Shown one piece after another: positions 6,612 through 15,227 of a DNA stretch of 64,000 nt. The translations under genes were made by a program, and so were the position numbers. Below the pieces are notes generated by a model. The model did not search any database. It was not told the origin of the DNA and was given only the letters and a program-made list of their open reading frames with translations. The stretch comes from JAISGQ01 sp045534445 (GTDB lineage: Bacteria; Bacillota; Clostridia; Oscillospirales; Acutalibacteraceae): NCBI GenBank assembly GCA_045534445.1, contig JAZSJQ010000035.1, positions 1-64,000 of the forward strand, in the 5' to 3' direction. Positions within the stretch are counted from its first letter, which is position 1; the number at the start of each line of letters is the position of its first letter.

Positions 6612-8831
6612 TTGAAAAAACTTTGGTATGATCATCCCGCAGAAGCATTCACTCAGGCTTTGCCGCTCGGAAACGGCAGGCTGGGCGTTATGGCTTTCGG
6701 CGGTATTCACGAAGAACGTCTTCACCTTAACGAGGACTCCGTATGGTCCGGCGGTCCCCGAAACAGAATAAATCCATCGTCAGTCAAGTCCATCGAAAAA
6801 ATACGCAGACTTATCCGTTCGGGTCAGATCGCCTCCGCTCAGAAGCTCGCACGCCTTGCTCTCAGCGGAACTCCCGTAAATCAGCGTGCATATCAGACAG
6901 CGGGTGAGCTTCTTATCGATTTTGATAACCCTGTCGATCCCTCGGTATCAGAAATAAATCCTGTCATTTCAAACTATAAGCGTGAACTCGATATCGAAGA
7001 TGCTGTATACAGCCTCTCTTTTGAATCCGGAGGCATTGAATACACCCGAACTGCCTTTGTTTCTGCTGCCGACAATATCGCTGTGATGCGGCTTTCCTGC
7101 TCTCAGAAGGGGGCTCTCAGTTTTACCGCCAGACTCGGGCGCGGCATCTTCCTCGACCGACAGTTTACTGCTGATGACAACACAATCGCAATTGAAATCA
7201 CTCAGGGTATCCCCTTCTGTGTGATGGCGAAGGCAATTGCGCTTGGCGGCGAAATAAACTGCTTCGGCGGTGTTATTCGTGTTGATAACGCCGATGAGGT
7301 CCTTATTTTTGTTGATATCGAAACCTCTTTCCGTCATGAGGATTACTGTGCTGAATGCCTGCGTGTTATCAGCAATGCATCCAAAAAGACATTTTACGAG
7401 CTTTTCCACGCTCATGCGGATGATTACAAATACTATTACAATCGCCTGTCCATTGATCTGGGCGGTGACGACCTTTGCGGTGTTCCCACCGATGTCCGTC
7501 TTTCAGGGTTTGCAAGGGGTAATGAGGACAACGGTCTTATTTCCCTTTTCTATCAGTACGGGCGCTACCTGATGATATCCTCCTGCCGTCCCGGCACTCT
7601 GCCTGCAACCCTTCAGGGCATATGGAACGATCAGCTTGATCCGCCCTTCGGCAGCAGATACACATTGAACGGAAGCACTGAAATGACTTATCTGTCAGCG
7701 AATATGTGCAATCTCCATGAGTTCCGTCTGCCGCTTTTTGAGCATCTCAAAAGAATGCTTGAAAACGGAAGAAAGGTCGCCCGTGACATGTACGGTGTCG
7801 GCGGATTTGTGTGCCATAACAGCACCGATATTATGGGCGATTGCGCACCTGAAGCTGATATTCCGTCTGTCTCTTACCGTGTTTTTGGTGCTGCGAGGCT
7901 GTGTGCCCAAATATGGGAGCATTATGAATATACCATCGACAGAAGATTCCTCTCAAAATACTATCCTGTAATGCGCGAGGCTGCACAGTTCTTCATTGAG
8001 TATCTCAGAGAGGACAGCCGCGGCAGGCTTGTTGTCGTTCCTTCTGCCTCTCCGGAAAGCTTCTACCGCCATAAAAGCGGTGATATCGGCTGTCTCTGCG
8101 AAGGCTGTACCATGGACCATCAGATTCTCAGAAATCTCATAAAAGGCTGTATAAACGCAGAAAAGGTTCTGGAAATTTCTGACGGCATCTCGGGTACTCT
8201 TGAATATATCCTTACCAAAATGCCTGAAACTTCTGCAAATTCCAATGGAATCATTTCCGAATGGTGCGAGGAATTTGATAAAACAGAAGACGATTTCGGA
8301 CATATTTCTCAGCTCTACGGTCTGTTCCCTTCAAACGAGATATCCATCCTGCATACTCCTGAACTCGCCGAAGCAGCTCGCACTACCCTACGACAGCATT
8401 ATTCTGTCGTAGGTCATACAGGCTGCGAATCTGCATTGGCGATCAATCTGTGGGCAAAACTTCACGATGCAGAAAAAGCATATGAAAGTCTTAAAACAAT
8501 TCTTAACAGCTCTGTTTATCCAAATCTCTTCGGAAGCAATCCTCATTTCAACATATATGATAATCTGGGCGCTGATACGGGAATTACCCAGATGATAATT
8601 CAAAGCAACGACAATGATATTATTCTTCTGCCTGCACTGCCTAAAGAATGGAGCAGCGGCTCTCTCCGCGGCGTATGCCTTAAAAACGGTGTTACCGCAG
8701 ACCTTGCCTGGCATGACGGAAAGATCGCTGAGCTTTCCCTCAGATGCTCCCTGCGCCGCCGTGTGACCCTTTACAACAACGGAGCCGTATCTTCTGTTGA
8801 ACTCTCCCCGGGCTGCACTAAACTTATATAA
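6612..8831 (+). CDS. GH95 family glycoside hydrolase (alpha-L-fucosidase/galactosidase-like), divergent active site
   Basis: The 739-aa protein matches GH95 throughout: N-terminal KLWYDHPAEAFTQALPLGNG and HLNEDSVWSGGP, and the (alpha/alpha)6 barrel with GTLPATLQGIWNDQ. TTG 6612 is chosen because GGAGG lies 8 bp upstream and the GH95 fold starts right there; ATG 6549 precedes the promoter. No signal peptide, so the enzyme is cytosolic. The general-acid Glu region is kept (SASPES, E482). The usual NxN that handles the water reads N353-G-S355, and the IDGN region reads IYDN (Y649). Family members mostly cut alpha-1,2-L-fucose; some are alpha-L-galactosidases. Altered specificity or activity is possible. 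Confidence 0.85.
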   Translation: MKKLWYDHPAEAFTQALPLGNGRLGVMAFGGIHEERLHLNEDSVWSGGPRNRINPSSVKSIEKIRRLIRSGQIASAQKLARLALSGTPVNQRAYQTAGELLIDFDNPVDPSVSEINPVISNYKRELDIEDAVYSLSFESGGIEYTRTAFVSAADNIAVMRLSCSQKGALSFTARLGRGIFLDRQFTADDNTIAIEITQGIPFCVMAKAIALGGEINCFGGVIRVDNADEVLIFVDIETSFRHEDYCAECLRVISNASKKTFYELFHAHADDYKYYYNRLSIDLGGDDLCGVPTDVRLSGFARGNEDNGLISLFYQYGRYLMISSCRPGTLPATLQGIWNDQLDPPFGSRYTLNGSTEMTYLSANMCNLHEFRLPLFEHLKRMLENGRKVARDMYGVGGFVCHNSTDIMGDCAPEADIPSVSYRVFGAARLCAQIWEHYEYTIDRRFLSKYYPVMREAAQFFIEYLREDSRGRLVVVPSASPESFYRHKSGDIGCLCEGCTMDHQILRNLIKGCINAEKVLEISDGISGTLEYILTKMPETSANSNGIISEWCEEFDKTEDDFGHISQLYGLFPSNEISILHTPELAEAARTTLRQHYSVVGHTGCESALAINLWAKLHDAEKAYESLKTILNSSVYPNLFGSNPHFNIYDNLGADTGITQMIIQSNDNDIILLPALPKEWSSGSLRGVCLKNGVTADLAWHDGKIAELSLRCSLRRRVTLYNNGAVSSVELSPGCTKLI

Positions 8832-8849
8832 TATCAAGGAGGTTTTACC

Positions 8850-9638
8850 ATGTATGATCTTGAACTTTTAAGAGCCAAAAAAGGTTTCATCTGCGATATG
8901 GACGGTGTTATCTATCACGGAAACAAACTGCTCCCCGGTGTCACCGAGTTTGTAAAGTGGCTTCAGGACAGCGAAAAACCTTTTCTGTTCCTCACAAACT
9001 CCAGTGAGCGCACTCCTATGGAGCTTCGCGCAAAACTTGCGCGCATGGGACTTGACGTCAGCGAAGATCATTTCTATACAAGCGCTCTTGCAACTGCACG
9101 TTTCCTCGGCCGTCAGGCTCCTAACTGCACCGCTTATGTAATCGGTGCACCCGGTCTGCTGAATGCTCTCTATGAAGTGGGCATTACCATGAACGATATC
9201 GACCCCGATTATGTCATAGTAGGTGAGACATCGACATACAACTATGATACCATACTAAAGGCAGTAAAGCTTATTAACAACGGCGCAAAGCTCATAGCCA
9301 CAAACTCAGACATGACTGCCCCCTCCGAGTCGGGCATCATTCCCGCGACCCGTGCTCTGGTAGCCCCCATTGAGCTTGCAACAGGAAAAAATGCTTACTA
9401 TATCGGCAAACCGAACCCACTTATGATGAGAACAGGTCTTCATAAGCTCGGAGTTCACTCTGCCGATGCTGTCATGATAGGCGACAGAATGGATACCGAT
9501 ATTATCGCAGGTATGGAAAGCGGTCTTGATACTGTACTTGTTCTTTCAGGCTGTACCACCCGTGAGGAGCTTGAAAACTACGCATACCGTCCTCATTATG
9601 TACTCGACGGTGTCGGAAGCATTGTTGAAGGTTTATAA
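8850..9638 (+). CDS. NagD-like HAD-IIA phosphatase
   Basis: The 262-aa protein shows DMDGVIYHGNKLLPG (nucleophile motif typical of the NagD/HAD-IIA group), LTNSS (motif II), YYIGKPNPLMM (motif III) and IGDRMDTDI (motif IV). The large C2 cap sits between motifs II and III, and the length is normal. Relatives hydrolyse UMP, p-nitrophenyl phosphate or other small phosphates; the physiological substrate is uncertain. AAGGAGG precedes the ATG. It is 18 bp after the GH95 gene with no terminator between, so the two are probably co-transcribed. Confidence 0.9.
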   Translation: MYDLELLRAKKGFICDMDGVIYHGNKLLPGVTEFVKWLQDSEKPFLFLTNSSERTPMELRAKLARMGLDVSEDHFYTSALATARFLGRQAPNCTAYVIGAPGLLNALYEVGITMNDIDPDYVIVGETSTYNYDTILKAVKLINNGAKLIATNSDMTAPSESGIIPATRALVAPIELATGKNAYYIGKPNPLMMRTGLHKLGVHSADAVMIGDRMDTDIIAGMESGLDTVLVLSGCTTREELENYAYRPHYVLDGVGSIVEGL

Positions 9639-9650
9639 ATTATTATTTTT

Positions 9651-9683
9651 AAAGCTCTGTGTGCAAAGCACACAGAGCTTTTT
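9651..9683 (+). terminator. Intrinsic terminator after nagD-like gene
   Basis: AAAGCTCTGTGTG and CACACAGAGCTTT pair around CAAAG and run into TTTTT. Confidence 0.85.
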
Positions 9684-9737
9684 GCATATTTTCGTTTTTT
9701 TGGCACAGCCTAACACTTAAGAAAGGGTGTCAGTCAT

Positions 9738-10187
9738 ATGAACATTTCTCCCGAAGAATACGGGCGTCTTGCTGAGGAAAAATCCCCGCCGTCGCCAAGT
9801 TCCAAAAACTATATCAACGCATTTCTCATCGGCGGCGCAATATGCGTTATCGGTGAGCTGCTCACAAAATTTTTCCAGTATATCTGCAAGCTCGAGCTTC
9901 TGAAAGCACGCACCGCAACCTCCGCAGTTCTTATTGCCGCCGCAGCCGCACTTACCGCACTGGGGCTGTTTCATAAAATTGCAAAGGTCGCAGGTGCCGG
10001 TACGCTTGTACCCATAACTGGTTTTGCCAATTCCGTTGTCTCCCCTGCCATGGAGTTCAAGCCCGAAGGGCAGGTCTTCGGCATCGGCGCAAAGATTTTC
10101 ACCATTGCAGGACCTGTGCTGTGCTTCGGCATTTCCGCAAGCGTGCTGTACGGTGTTGTTTACTGTCTGTTTACAGAAGTATTCTGA
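9738..10187 (+). CDS. spoVAC: Stage V sporulation protein AC
   Basis: The 149-aa membrane protein has the SpoVAC hallmarks GGAICVIGELL, TLVPITGFANSVVSPAMEFK and GAKIFTIAGPV, with about four hydrophobic segments. SpoVAC is an inner-membrane channel component that moves Ca-dipicolinate into and out of the forespore. AAAGGGTG precedes ATG 9738. In many Clostridia spoVAC is followed directly by spoVAD and spoVAEb; here spoVAD comes about 720 bp later, after an opposite-strand gene, and no spoVAE is seen. Expression by a forespore sigma factor is expected from the family, but I could not fix a promoter. Confidence 0.95.
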   Translation: MNISPEEYGRLAEEKSPPSPSSKNYINAFLIGGAICVIGELLTKFFQYICKLELLKARTATSAVLIAAAAALTALGLFHKIAKVAGAGTLVPITGFANSVVSPAMEFKPEGQVFGIGAKIFTIAGPVLCFGISASVLYGVVYCLFTEVF

Positions 10188-10240
10188 GCAGAGAAACGAG
10201 CTGATCTTTCGATCAGGTCGTTTGATATTTTCATATATGC

Positions 10241-10738
10241 TTAATTCTTAATTATCAGGAACAGTAATAATGCAACAACCAGAATCGGAATCAGGGGACT
10301 GTATATAAATATCCTTTCCCAGATGCTGATCTCATTTTCAACAGGTTCATCACCCCGGACTATTTCAACACAGGTGGTATACAAACTTGTCTTTTCGGGG
10401 AAATTACCGTTTTTAAGTGTGCACTGAATTTTTTTACCCACGTATTCATCCGAAAACACAAATACGCCGCCTTCCTCATATGCAGGATAAACCACATCTG
10501 CGAATCTGTCTTTCCATACGAACCAGGTGATTTCTCCATCCGCTTCGTACCATTTCGAAAGATCTATCTTCTCTCCTGCCTTCACGGTCAAAGGCAGCTT
10601 AATACTATCCTCATTCTCTGTAACAAACGCGTTGACGGGAAGTTCTTCGGTATTTATTTTCTTGAACGTACATCCCGTTGTCAAGATAAGCACCATTACG
10701 ACAAGCACACTGATAACTATTGCAGTCATTCTTTTCAT
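10241..10738 (-). CDS. Putative lipoprotein with C-terminal membrane anchor
   Basis: The 165-aa protein starts with a signal sequence ending in a lipobox-like TTGC at about residue 22, so Cys22 may be lipidated. A globular, probably beta-rich domain of about 110 residues follows (two cysteines could form a disulfide) and a C-terminal hydrophobic helix ends in IIKN. Both ends would then sit in the membrane with the domain outside. TAAGGAGG precedes the ATG. It is inserted in the opposite direction between spoVAC and spoVAD. I do not recognise the family and see no sign that it takes part in sporulation. Confidence 0.65.
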   Translation of the reverse strand: MKRMTAIVISVLVVMVLILTTGCTFKKINTEELPVNAFVTENEDSIKLPLTVKAGEKIDLSKWYEADGEITWFVWKDRFADVVYPAYEEGGVFVFSDEYVGKKIQCTLKNGNFPEKTSLYTTCVEIVRGDEPVENEISIWERIFIYSPLIPILVVALLLFLIIKN

Positions 10739-10910
10739 AATCTAATCCTCCTTATACACTCTTACTTCATTATAAAGCATTTGCTCTCGATTTTCTATTA
10801 ACTATATGTGAATAATCAAGAAGTACGGATGTTTTTCGTTGTTACAATACATATTTGCTGCAAATCCACACAAAATATGTCCAACATTCTTTTTTCGGGG
10901 GTAATGCAGA

Positions 10911-11921
10911 TTGAAGCTCAGTCGTGGAATATTTGAATTTGAAAATCCGCCGCGAGTAGTTTCCTGTGCATCGGTGGTCGGTAAGAAAGAAAAAGAAGGA
11001 CCTTTGGGACACTGCTTTGATCTTACTCATGAGGATAATACTCTCGGTGAGGATTCCTGGGAAAAGGCTGAGAGCAAGCTTCAGCTTGAGGCTGTCACAA
11101 CAGCTCTGCACAAAGGCAATCTCAGATGCAGTGATCTTGATTTTCTTTTTGCAGGCGATCTTCTTAATCAGTGCATCGCATCGACCTTCGGGCTTATCAC
11201 CATCGGTGCTCCGTTTATCGGTATGTACGGCGCCTGTTCGACTATGGCATCTACTCTGATGAATGCTTCTGTTTTTGTATCGAGCGGCTGTGCTCGCTCT
11301 GCCGCTGCGGTGACATCTTCCCATTTCTGCTCTGCCGAGCGGCAATACCGTATGCCGCTGCAGTACGGCGGTCAGCGTCCGCCTACCGCACAGTGGACTG
11401 TTACGGGTTCGGGTTCGGTCATTCTCAGTTCCGATGAAAACATCTCACCTGTCGGAATCACCGCCGCCTGTGCAGGAATTATCAACGATCTCGGAATAAA
11501 AGACCCCAATAACATGGGGGCGGCTATGGCTCCTGCCGCCTGCCATACCCTTGAACGCTTCTTCTCTGAGGGAAAAAGAAAGCCTGAAGATTATGACGTT
11601 ATCATGACAGGTGATCTTGGTTTTGTGGGGCTTGATATTCTGAAGGAGCTTCTTCTTCGCGACGGCATCGACTTCGGCGAGAAACTTACCGACGGCGGCG
11701 TTCTGATCTATGAAAGAGAAGCTCAGGACGTTCACGCAGGTGGCTCGGGGTGCGGCTGTTCGGCAAGTGTTCTGTGCGGCTATTTTCTGCCCAAGCTCTT
11801 AAACGGTGATATGAGGAAAATGTTGTTTATTGCAACAGGCGCGCTTTTATCACCTACAAGTTCCTATCAGGGCGAAGCTATACCTGCTGTAGCTCATGCC
11901 ATTGAGTTTTCGGTGTTATAA
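10911..11921 (+). CDS. spoVAD: Stage V sporulation protein AD
   Basis: The 336-aa protein has the thiolase-like fold of SpoVAD, with FAGDLLNQCIASTFG, IGMYGACSTMA, CSAERQYRMPLQYGGQRPPTAQWTVTG (only part cited: AQWTVTGSGS) and a normal family length. SpoVAD sits on the outer face of the spore inner membrane and binds dipicolinic acid. The start is taken as TTG 10911, since it gives the usual N-terminus (MKLSRGIFEFENPP); the upstream GGGGGTAA is a modest ribosome binding site. The gene ends at a bidirectional terminator shared with the next gene. Confidence 0.95.
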   Translation: MKLSRGIFEFENPPRVVSCASVVGKKEKEGPLGHCFDLTHEDNTLGEDSWEKAESKLQLEAVTTALHKGNLRCSDLDFLFAGDLLNQCIASTFGLITIGAPFIGMYGACSTMASTLMNASVFVSSGCARSAAAVTSSHFCSAERQYRMPLQYGGQRPPTAQWTVTGSGSVILSSDENISPVGITAACAGIINDLGIKDPNNMGAAMAPAACHTLERFFSEGKRKPEDYDVIMTGDLGFVGLDILKELLLRDGIDFGEKLTDGGVLIYEREAQDVHAGGSGCGCSASVLCGYFLPKLLNGDMRKMLFIATGALLSPTSSYQGEAIPAVAHAIEFSVL

Positions 11922-11952
11922 AAAAGAGAGAAGCATCGCTTCTCTCTTTTTT
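11921..11952. terminator. Bidirectional terminator between convergent genes
   Basis: AAAAAGAGAGAAGC and GCTTCTCTCTTTTT pair around ATC; A and T runs on both sides serve spoVAD and the convergent acidic gene. Confidence 0.85.
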
Positions 11953-11953
11953 A

Positions 11954-12604
11954 TTAAAACACAAATCCTACTTCGGGCATTTCGTCCTCGGGAACTGTAC
12001 ACACATACAAGTCATCCTCGTCCTCTTCCCATTTGCTTTCGGGGAGGATCTCGGGATCAATGTCATACTCGCTGCAGAATTCCTCGTAAGTGGGGTATTC
12101 CTCCTTATCCCACACGGGAGGAGGATTAAGGCTGGGATTTAATCCAAATACCAGACAGTAATCTATGTATGAACAGTATACCATCTGAATTTCTTCGTCC
12201 CATTCGGGTCTGCAATTTATGTTTTCAGAGGATATCTTTCTTCCGCAATCATAATATTCAAATATATTGAACTCGGACTCGTCAGACCATGAATGAACAA
12301 GCATTTCAAGTCCCAGCAGTTTGCTTTTCTGTGTCAGCGGCAGATACCAGTATTCATCAAAATCTGCATCTCTTATGTCATCTTCGGTATATTCGTCGAG
12401 GTTGATTGCAGCGTCAGGCTTTTCTTCACAGTAAGCATCCAGCGACCACTTGCAGTTGCCCCTTATCCAGACAACATAATTATTATCTGTGCCCTCTTCG
12501 TGAATTATTTCTTTTCTGTCCGCAGAAGCCATGATTGCCGCCATCATAAGAGCCGCTTTTTTCTTTCCTCTTACGTGGATCTCATATTCGCAGTAATTTG
12601 CCAT
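11954..12604 (-). CDS. Acidic cytosolic protein of unknown function (MANYCEYEIHVRG type)
   Basis: The 216-aa protein begins MANYCEYEIHVRGKKKAAL and is rich in Asp, Glu, Trp, Tyr and Cys. ATG 12604 is chosen because GGTGAT lies just upstream; the in-frame GTG at 12622 overlaps that region. There is no signal or membrane segment. The composition (acidic, aromatic, scattered Cys) resembles the proteins of the radical SAM operon at 1-3 kb, but the N-terminal TNSSSSSF segment is missing. I recognise no catalytic motif. It stands alone between terminators. Confidence 0.65.
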   Translation of the reverse strand: MANYCEYEIHVRGKKKAALMMAAIMASADRKEIIHEEGTDNNYVVWIRGNCKWSLDAYCEEKPDAAINLDEYTEDDIRDADFDEYWYLPLTQKSKLLGLEMLVHSWSDESEFNIFEYYDCGRKISSENINCRPEWDEEIQMVYCSYIDYCLVFGLNPSLNPPPVWDKEEYPTYEEFCSEYDIDPEILPESKWEEDEDDLYVCTVPEDEMPEVGFVF

Positions 12605-12625
12605 TTTATCACCTTTTTTCACAAA

Positions 12626-12661
12626 AATGCCCCTGCAAATTAAATTTGCAGGGGCATAAAA
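12626..12661 (-). terminator. Intrinsic terminator of the glgCDA operon
   Basis: TGCCCCTGCAAAT and ATTTGCAGGGGCA form a perfect stem just after the glgA stop, followed on the minus strand by TTTTTGTG. Confidence 0.85.
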
Positions 12662-12665
12662 TCTT

Positions 12666-14096
12666 TTATTCTTCCTTCAGGAGTGCCTTATACATTCTGA
12701 TGTATGCATTTGCACTCTTGCCCCAGCTGTTATCGGCCTCCATTGCACGCTTTACAAGTATGCTCCAGCCGTCCTTTACAGCGTAGCCTGCAAGTGCACG
12801 CTCCAGCGCATAGCGCATATCGCCTGCATCGTACATCTTGAAGGTAAAGCCATTACCCTCATTGTCACCGCTGTCGATGATGGAGTCTTTAAGACCGCCT
12901 GTCTCACGTACAACGGGAATTGAACCGTAGCGAAGAGCTATCATCTGGGAAAGTCCGCAGGGCTCGCTCTTGGAAGGCATCAGGAATATATCAGATGCGG
13001 CATATATCTTTCTCGAAAGCTCGGGAAGGAATCCGAAGCAGGCAACAAATCTGTCCTTATGCTTCTCCTGCATCTCCTTGAAGAAGGATTCATATTCCCA
13101 ATCGCCTGAGCCGAGAACAACAAACTGCACATCATTGTTTGAAAGGAACTCGTCAAGCATTTCCTTAACAATGTCAAGACCCTTGTGTCCTACCATTCTG
13201 GTAACCATGCCGATAAGAGGCACATCGGGTCTTTCAGGCAGGAACAGTCTTCTCTGAAGCTCACGCTTGTTTTCTGCCTTCGCTTCGACAAAGTTCTCCG
13301 TATTGTAGTTCTTGTAAATAAACTCATCAGTTTCGGGATTATAGTTGTCGGTATCAATACCGTTGAGTATTCCGCACAGCTTCCACGAACGTTCTCTGAG
13401 GATCGGGTCAAGCTTATGGGCAAACCACGGGTCAAGTATCTCCTGTGCATATGTAGGGCTGACAGTGGTGACCTTATGAGCGGTTTCGATAGCACCCTTC
13501 ATTATATTGACACAGCCGTTGTATTCAACAAGATGATACTTGTCAGGTGTAATGCCAAGTACATCCTCACAGATTTCTCTGCTGTACTGTCCCTGATACT
13601 GGATATTGTGAATGGTAAATACGGTTTTTATTCCCTTGTACCACTCATTGTTTGCATAGTGGATATCATAGTAAACGGGAACAAGACCTGCCTGCCAGTC
13701 GTTTGCATTGATTATGTCAGGCTTGAAATCGATATAGGGAAGCATTTCAAGAACTGCTCTTGAGAAGAACGCAAAACGCTCTGCATCGTCATAGTGGCCG
13801 TAAAGTCCTTTGCGCTTGAAATAGTACTGGTTATCAAGCAGATAATAGATAACTCCGCCTGCCTTTGCTTCAAAAACACCGCAGTACTGTCTGCGCCATG
13901 AAACAGGAACAGAAAGGCTTGTTATGAACTTCATGTTTTCACGAAGCTCCTGGGGTACGCTTTCATAAAGCGGCATTGCTATACGGCAGCCGATAAGTCT
14001 CTGTCTCATTGCCTGGGGAAGGCTTCCTGCTACGTCAGCAAGTCCGCCTGACGCAGCAAAAGGCAGTGCTTCACTTGAAACATATAATACTTTCAC
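12666..14096 (-). CDS. glgA: Glycogen synthase (ADP-glucose)
   Basis: The 476-aa GT5 enzyme elongates alpha-1,4-glucan from ADP-glucose. Visible family motifs are SSEALPFAASGGLADV near the N-terminus (KxGGL-type loop with Ala/Ser variation), NANDWQAGL, TIHNIQYQG, and SKSEPCGLSQMIALRYG near residue 380. Note that the usual KTGGLADV lysine is replaced (AASGGLADV), as seen in part of the Firmicute enzymes. The start is GTG 14096 behind TAGGAGG. It is the third gene of glgC-glgD-glgA, 15 bp after glgD, and the operon makes storage glycogen. Confidence 0.95.
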   Translation of the reverse strand: MKVLYVSSEALPFAASGGLADVAGSLPQAMRQRLIGCRIAMPLYESVPQELRENMKFITSLSVPVSWRRQYCGVFEAKAGGVIYYLLDNQYYFKRKGLYGHYDDAERFAFFSRAVLEMLPYIDFKPDIINANDWQAGLVPVYYDIHYANNEWYKGIKTVFTIHNIQYQGQYSREICEDVLGITPDKYHLVEYNGCVNIMKGAIETAHKVTTVSPTYAQEILDPWFAHKLDPILRERSWKLCGILNGIDTDNYNPETDEFIYKNYNTENFVEAKAENKRELQRRLFLPERPDVPLIGMVTRMVGHKGLDIVKEMLDEFLSNNDVQFVVLGSGDWEYESFFKEMQEKHKDRFVACFGFLPELSRKIYAASDIFLMPSKSEPCGLSQMIALRYGSIPVVRETGGLKDSIIDSGDNEGNGFTFKMYDAGDMRYALERALAGYAVKDGWSILVKRAMEADNSWGKSANAYIRMYKALLKEE

Positions 14097-14111
14097 GGAA
14101 ATTTCCTCCTA

Positions 14112-15227
14112 TCAGACAATATTTCCCTTGCCGATATATACGGGGTAGCTTTCACAGCCCATAAAGGATCTGCCGTTTCTGACGATTACATCTTTATCGG
14201 CAATCACATAATTCATAACGGTGTTGTCACCGATCTCGGTATTCTGCATGATGATGCAGTTAGAGACCTTTGCACCCTTGCCGATCTTTACACCGCGGAA
14301 AAGAACGCAGTTTTCAACCTCGCCCTCAATAATACAGCCGTCTGCAATCATTGAATTCTTTACGGAAGAGGTAAGTCCGTAGCGTGCGGGCATCTCATCG
14401 CGAACTTTGGTATAGATGGGGCGCATGGGATTGAACAGGTCACGTCTGACATCTGCCTTCATCATATCCATTGTTGCTGCAAAGTAAGCCTGTGCAGAAG
14501 AAAGAACGCCTGCATAGCCCTCATGCTTATAGCCGCAGATCTTATATTCATCAACACCGTTCTGCAGAACGTCTCTGATGAAGCTGTTCTTATTCTTTGC
14601 AACGGCTTCTTCAACTACTCTCATCAGGAACTCGCGGTTCATTACATAAACGCCCATGCTCCAGTTGCACTTGCCTTCGGGTGCGATACCGTTGACAACT
14701 GCTGTGATCTTCTTTGATCTGTTCAGCTCAAAGGTGACCTTATTGGGCAGTGCTGCAGGGATAACACCGTTCTTGTAAAGAACAGTTATGTCTGCCTTCT
14801 TCTCAACATGAGCGTTGAGAACATCTTTGAAGTTGATGTTATATACGATATGGCAATCGCTCATTACAACATATTCCTCAGAGCAATGCTTGAGGAAATT
14901 GCTGATGCCTGCAAGAGCCTCGATCCTGTCATTATAAAGACCGTTTCCTCTGCCGAAGGGAGGAAGAATATAAAGACCCTCCTTTTTTCTGGAAAGATCC
15001 CATGCCTTACCTGAACCAAGATGATCCATAAGGGACTGATAGTTGCTCTTTGTGACAACGCCGACCTTGGATATATTGCTGTTCACCATATTGGACAGCG
15101 GGAAGTCTATTGTTCTGTATCTGCCGCCGAAGGGAACTGAACCCATCGTTCTTGCACTTGTAAGCTGCGGAAGATAATCATCATGCATATTGGAGAAAAT
15201 TATACCTACTACATTTGTGCCTCTCAT
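14112..15227 (-). CDS. glgD: Glucose-1-phosphate adenylyltransferase, GlgD subunit
   Basis: The 371-aa protein has the nucleotidyltransferase N-domain (VGIIFSNMHD, PFGGRYRTIDFPLSN) and a left-handed beta-helix C-domain with hexapeptide repeats. The canonical GGxGxRL loop is missing (IIFSNMHDDYLPQLT), as expected for GlgD, a regulatory partner that stimulates GlgC. ATG 15227 with GGAGGTG is preferred over the longer open frame that runs into glgC. Its ATG shares one base with the glgC stop (TAATG), indicating translational coupling. Confidence 0.93.
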   Translation of the reverse strand: MRGTNVVGIIFSNMHDDYLPQLTSARTMGSVPFGGRYRTIDFPLSNMVNSNISKVGVVTKSNYQSLMDHLGSGKAWDLSRKKEGLYILPPFGRGNGLYNDRIEALAGISNFLKHCSEEYVVMSDCHIVYNINFKDVLNAHVEKKADITVLYKNGVIPAALPNKVTFELNRSKKITAVVNGIAPEGKCNWSMGVYVMNREFLMRVVEEAVAKNKNSFIRDVLQNGVDEYKICGYKHEGYAGVLSSAQAYFAATMDMMKADVRRDLFNPMRPIYTKVRDEMPARYGLTSSVKNSMIADGCIIEGEVENCVLFRGVKIGKGAKVSNCIIMQNTEIGDNTVMNYVIADKDVIVRNGRSFMGCESYPVYIGKGNIV

